From assembly GCA_016508695.1 (NCBI GenBank), contig VNKQ01000018.1, positions 496,001 through 560,000 on the forward strand: a stretch of DNA of 64,000 nt, written 5' to 3'. The notes below the pieces were generated by a model that was not told the origin of the DNA, searched no databases, and saw nothing but the letters and a program-made list of their open reading frames with translations. Made by a program: the position numbers and the translations under genes. Shown piece after piece: positions 59,489 through 64,000 of the stretch; position 1 is the stretch's first letter; each line of letters begins with the position of its first letter. This stretch comes from Hyphodiscus hymeniophilus. Lineage: Eukaryota; Ascomycota; Leotiomycetes; Helotiales; Hyphodiscaceae.

Positions 59489-60717
59489 TCAGAGTGACGA
59501 AGTGCGCGCATTCTCTGCTTTTCGCTTTCTGATCGCTGTACTGCTAATCTTGGAAGTAAAGTCGTCGGTCCTGATTGCACCCTCTCCAGTTTCTCCAGCG
59601 TCCAGAACGTCAATCTCAAAGACCTCCAGGGAGTCCCAACCCTTTTCAACCCTTTTCTCATTGACAGCTTTGCCTCCAGATCTTGTTTCGCCCGAAACGA
59701 CCAAAGCCGTGACATCTTCATCTGTAATAGTGGGTCCAAAAGGGTCTTGTATCTCAACGCATTCGACAGTGACACTGCAAGACTTCAAGTGGGTATGGAT
59801 TGCTTTTCCGTTGACAATTGGCTTATCGAAGGAAACGATCTTTATATCCTCTTCTGGTCGAGATCGTGTGAAGGAGAGGATAGATAGTAAGAACTCCACA
59901 ACATCATTTTGGCGTTGCTTCCACGGTTTCAGATACTCAGCATATTTTTTGTTTTTGAGAAGCTCGTCTCCCGTGATACCAACAATCAATCTTCTGGGGG
60001 GCTGGAGGCATTGGTGATGGGTTGAAGTAGAAGAGCCGTGGCAGTAAGTAGCAGCTTATGGCCAGCGTGGATGTTGTCGAAAGTCCCACCAACCGCAACA
60101 ACGTGATGGGCTTTTGCTTTTGATGTTGGAGGAAGACTGATATAATCTTTCTGAACCATGCTGACTCCCCCACTGACGACTGACGACTGGACTTGTAACG
60201 GAGGACTGATGCGGTTTGCAAGATCGAGGAAGCTTGACAGTAGCTTCTGCCCATATTCCCCATCGACAGAGAACATGGTTTCCCAACGACGACGCGTAAG
60301 AGCAAGGGTGGGAAGATCGACAATAGGCCCTGAAGCGAAGCTGGCAAGCGTGATGTCATTCACTTGGGTAGTCGTGTCAGATGAATCGTAATCCAAGAGG
60401 AGAACTCGAACATCTATAGATCCAGGTAGACCAGAGTCAACATCAACGCCTAGTTTTGTGCAGACAGCACATATCAGGCTATAGAGGCCTGCCACAAGCC
60501 TTTGAACCTCTTCGTAGACTTGTGATCTGGGCTGGTGTAGTCTCCCATGAAGACTTGGGCAAGGGAGGGCTACGATAAGTTGTGTAATGGTATCAAGACC
60601 ACTGAATGCTGAAATCGTTGCACTGATTGAAGGACGATAGGCGGCTGACAATGATGCCGAGGTAAAGGGAGAAGGAGGCGATGGGAGTAGAAGAAGTGAT
60701 GGGAGCGTGTTTGGCAT
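59489..60717 (-). CDS. CAB4: phosphopantetheine adenylyltransferase (Cab4-like), with frameshift
   Basis: This enzyme adenylylates 4'-phosphopantetheine to dephospho-CoA, the fourth step of CoA synthesis. The first part (60717 to about 60000) has a variable N-terminal half and then the nucleotidyltransferase core VAVGGTFDNIHAGHKLLL, in which HAGH is the HxGH motif. The second part (about 59998-59489) begins RLIVGITGDELLKNKKYAEY and ends with ISSTAIRKRK, the second family motif. The two parts are in different phases. The break falls in a run of six G (59996-60001 on the plus strand); one extra base there would make a single frame of about 409 codons. No GT-AG intron fits. Both halves are otherwise intact, so a one-base sequence error is as likely as a real mutation. 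Confidence 0.88.
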
Positions 60718-61166
60718 TTTGTCGATATTCGTGACTGAACTTTGAGGTCTAGGATGACGAACAAATCAGTGCGGAGATGATATTACACAGTTGAAAACGC
60801 TCAAAGATTTGATGAGATTGGACGTCTAAAACTTCAGAAGGCGCTCGAGCTTGAATTGCCGATCCCGAACCGTTAAGATGTTCTGTGCGACTCACAGGCT
60901 GTCCACTTCGTTTTTGTTACGAAAGTAGACTGTAGACGGTCCTGAGTCGTTCGCAGTATACGTATGAATAGGATTTCCTGGAGATTGTAGGATATAAAGA
61001 CGTTGGTCACAATCGAACGGTGTTTTGACAGCCCTACCGAAACTACCTAGCCCCGCCTAGATCAAGTGTTTCGGCCTTAGGCTTAAAACCCAATCTCTCA
61101 GGCCAACGCTGTGCGGTGGATGTGCAACCAACGAAAGCTCCCACACCTAAAGGAGACGACGTCGTT
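60718..61166. other. divergent promoter region
   Basis: About 450 bases between the adenylyltransferase gene and the WD40 gene. In the WD40 reading frame the sequence is open for a further 25 or so codons upstream of the first ATG, with an AG at about 61100 that could be an acceptor from an upstream exon. Confidence 0.45.
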
Positions 61167-63538
61167 ATGCCCTTCCACTTTCATTCATCCTCCGACTCCT
61201 CACAACACAATGCTCAACAAGTGCCACTTGGAGCTGCCTCTGGTGTCCTGCAAGCAGCCCAGAATCTAGGTTCATTTGGAGCTCCAACAGGCAATCTCAA
61301 CAGCGCCATTTCTGGCCAAACAGCAGCGGGTACCGACAGATTGCACAAGTCGGAGAGTATGTCAGGTTCGAATCACGGAGCGTCTGCGCCGCCATCAACC
61401 TACAACTTGCAGCAGGCGAGTTCCTCCTCATCATCCAGTGGAGCTGCAGCTGGAACTATGAATCAAGCACAGCAATTCGAGACTCCTCGACGGAGGCATC
61501 CAGACGAATTGCACATGCCACCTAGCTCAAATATGGCTTCGCAGCGAGGTGCCATCTCACCAAGAGACTACGGTCCTGCGGGAAGCCCTCGAATCAGTCT
61601 AGAGCAAGCAACTCCCGAGGCATCGCAGTACCAGGCCGCGGGGCAGCTTCCTGGATCTCTTCAGCCAGGCCGACCAGCTCCTATGTCGGCAAATACGGCC
61701 CCAACAGTACCGACGATACCCCAAACACAAGAACAATACTCGACTCCTACCCGAAGCTCAACTCTCAGTCTCTCCCACAACTATACGCGATCCAGCCCAG
61801 CTGCTGGCTTCGACGGACAAGGATATCCTCCTTTCTCCGCCACAACACTCAGTGGAACCGATCACGGACAGTTCTCCTCTCCTACGAACCAAAAATATAC
61901 TCCTCAAAACGCGCAACGGAACGTATCGAATACTCCTCTTGGCCTCGCAGATATTAGGCCACGCGCAGACTCTGGACTTTCTGATGCTTTACCTGGAGCG
62001 AATCCTTACTCCTATGACGGCGCAAATGCGGTCCCCACCAATAGCAACTATCTCGCCCCTTGGGCAATATACGCATTCGACTGGTGCAAGTGGCCTGCTC
62101 AAAGCCACGATGCAGGAAAGGTGGCTGTAGGGAGCTATCTGGAAGATGGACACAATTTTGTAAGCTTTTCCTGTTCTGAGACGCGCGAGATTTCGGAAAC
62201 GACGTGAAATATTGAACCCCAATTATTTGAGTAGTTATGACAAGTGTTGAAATTGTTACTGTTTCTCAACAATGGATTTCTCCCCATTTTTTTATGATTA
62301 AACAGCCTAGGCTGTAGGCAGTTGGAGCCCTGATGGGCCAATGAATGTGGTATCAGATCCTATGTAACCGCTGCTTACATTTTGCTTTTAGATTCAAATT
62401 CTGGACTCCCAAATTACCCCTACTCCATCCGAATCCTACGTTCCAGGTGCCCCGAAATATGGCCTGGATTTTGTGAAGATTGCAGAAGCTACTCACTCAT
62501 ACCCTGTCACTCGCCTTCTCTGGGAGCCCCCATCTTCTCAAAAGCAATCTACCGATCTTCTCGCTACGTCAGGAGATCATCTCAGGCTTTGGAGTCTGCC
62601 TTCAGAGACACCAGTTGCGTCTCCAGGAAATAACATCACCCGATCTTCGAACCAGCGAGACCTGCCAGCTAGTAAACTTACACCATTAGCATTACTTTCA
62701 AACTCGAAGACCCCAGAGCATACTGCTCCCTTGACGTCTCTTGATTGGAATACCGTTTCGCCAAGTCTCATAATAACCTCGAGCATTGATACAACTTGCA
62801 CGATTTGGGATATTCCGACATTGACAGCGAAGACACAGCTGATTGCACACGATAAAGAGGTTTTTGACGTCAGATTCTGTGCCAACAGTGTTGATGTGTT
62901 CGTCAGCTGTGGTGCTGACGGAAGTGTTCGAATGTTTGACCTGCGTAGCTTAGAGCACAGCACTATTATATACGAGCCTACCGCCAAGGATGATAAAGGT
63001 ATGTTCCCTAACTTTCGGGGTGATCCGTGCTCACCATTCATGCAAAGATGCAAGTCCTGGTGGAAGGATAAGTCCTACCTTGGCACAACAAACGATGTCA
63101 TACGCCCCTCCTCTACTTCGCCTCGCTGCTTCTCCGCATGACACTCATCTCCTGGCCACATTTTCACAAGACTCAAGCATTATCCGGATACTTGATGTTC
63201 GTCAACCAGGACAAGCATTGCTCGAACTTCGGGGCCATGGAGCGTCCATCAACTGCATAGAATGGTCACCAACAAGACGAGGGACGCTCGCGTCGGGAGC
63301 TGATGATTCGCTAGTCCTCATTTGGGATTTACTGAGCCAAAGCACAGCTATTGCACCTCCAGGACCAAGCATAAACGGTGCACCGGCAACAGACAACACC
63401 CGAGGACCGGCTGCAAGTTGGCAATGTGATTATGAGGTGGGAAATATCAGTTGGGCACCACACAGCTCCCTGAACAATGATGGCGGCGATTGGGTCGGAG
63501 TGAGTGGAGGCCGAGGAATTTGGGGCGTTAAGATCTGA
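61167..63538 (+). CDS. WD40-repeat protein, DCAF7/WDR68 (AN11/TTG1) type
   Basis: Three exons (61167-62159, 62392-62998, 63048-63538) encode about 696 residues; introns are 232 and 49 nt. Residues 1-310 are Ser/Gln/Pro/Ala-rich and disordered. The propeller starts with APWAIYAFDWCKWP and VAVGSYLEDGHNF-IQILDSQ, continues through PVTRLLWEPP, LLATSGDHLRLW, LTSLDWNTVSPSLIITSSIDTTC and VFVSCGADGSVRMFDLR, and ends CDYEVGNISWAPHSS. This is the conserved layout of DCAF7/WDR68, an adaptor for DYRK kinases and CUL4-DDB1 ligases; the long disordered head is a filamentous-fungal addition. Cytosolic and nuclear action is inferred. The first in-frame ATG is used; the frame is open upstream, so an extra 5' exon is possible. 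Confidence 0.9.
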
Positions 63539-63891
63539 TGAGTTGGTTCACTCGAATGTGGTCATAGACGGATGAGCGTATTCGCATTGTCAAGCCAGGC
63601 GTTTTCGGGTTCTCACGAAGGTGGCATGAAATATCCGGGCATTTGGGCAAGATGCCCATAGGTGTATATTAAGGACAAAAGCACAGCAGTTTCTTGCAGA
63701 TAGAGAACGAGAGGGTCCGCATGATTTTGCTGCTCTTAAGGTTGATGTACAAGGTTTTCTGCCTGTCCCGAAAGGATGAAATTTCCAAACGTGCTTGTGC
63801 TTTCGGGAATTCAGATATCGGTTTCCGGATTGTATGTTTGAGTTACTCCCCGCCTGTCCGGTTAAAGATCGATTCCTGTCCCCGATACAAC
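63539..63891. other. convergent 3' intergenic region
   Basis: About 350 bases between the WD40 stop and the oxidoreductase stop. No feature seen. Confidence 0.5.
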
Positions 63892-64000
63892 CTACAGTCT
63901 AGGCTTGCCTTTTTCAGGCTCTATCAACACCACCGCCTTTCCCCAAACCTTCCTGGTCGCAAGATCTTTCATGGCCGTCACTGCTCTCTCCAAACCCTTG
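63892..64000 (-). CDS. C-terminus of zinc-type (MDR) oxidoreductase, partial
   Basis: The minus strand reads from the right edge to a TAG at 63892-63894. The last 35 residues (AVTAMKDLATRKVWGKAVVLIE, quoted here in part as AMKDLATRKVWGKAVVLI) match the C-terminal strand-helix of medium-chain dehydrogenases/quinone oxidoreductases, where a helix with AxxxLxxRxxxGKxVL is typical. The rest of the gene lies outside the window, so the substrate and cofactor cannot be judged. Confidence 0.7.
   Translation of the reverse strand, partial: KGLERAVTAMKDLATRKVWGKAVVLIEPEKGKPRL

Overview
This window is nuclear DNA from a filamentous ascomycete (Pezizomycotina). Genes are mostly split by short GT-AG introns of about 43-80 nt, many with CTAAC-like branch sites. 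The gene set is fungal: a JIP5-like WD protein, an Atg28-like protein, a Zn2Cys6 regulator, a DUF7702-type membrane protein and a maleylacetate reductase. Leotiomycetes is my best guess for the class, but the sequence does not prove it. All exon models were worked out by hand from splice motifs and reading phase, so exact edges are predictions.

Layout, left to right. 1-6.1 kb: a possible 5' exon leaving the left edge, an ankyrin-repeat protein and a small Ser/Lys-rich protein. 6.3-12.8 kb: three minus-strand metabolic genes (acyl-CoA dehydrogenase, nicotinate phosphoribosyltransferase, Jen1-like carboxylate transporter) and an intron-containing tRNA-Val. 13.4-22.8 kb: a 1373-residue orphan protein, JIP5, a four-helix membrane protein and a damaged kinase-like locus. 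24.5-31.2 kb: maleylacetate reductase, a hypothetical protein, a decayed minus-strand coding region and a GRAM-domain membrane protein. 32-38.2 kb: a small secreted repeat protein, a 117-bp hexanucleotide array, a 546-residue fungal protein and a DUF7702-like membrane protein. 39.8-47.7 kb is the most accessory-looking part: Zn2Cys6 regulator, remnant of an extended SDR, DUF1990-like protein, and a 2-oxoglutarate/Fe(II) oxygenase divergent from an ACS-family transporter. 48.6-64 kb is mostly housekeeping: pyruvate kinase, Atg28-like protein, an SDR dehydrogenase, an F-box protein, a phosphopantetheine adenylyltransferase (Cab4-like) carrying a frameshift, a DCAF7-type WD40 protein, and the C-terminus of an MDR oxidoreductase at the right edge.

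Most genes are independent, as is usual in fungi. The one plausible functional group is the divergent oxygenase/transporter pair with a regulator about 4 kb away. No biosynthetic backbone enzyme, intact transposon or CRISPR array is present. The best leads are the frameshift in an otherwise intact CoA-biosynthesis gene, the secreted protein with 18-residue repeats and a Kex2-like site, and three damaged loci (kinase-like, SDR tail, 27.5-28.8 kb).
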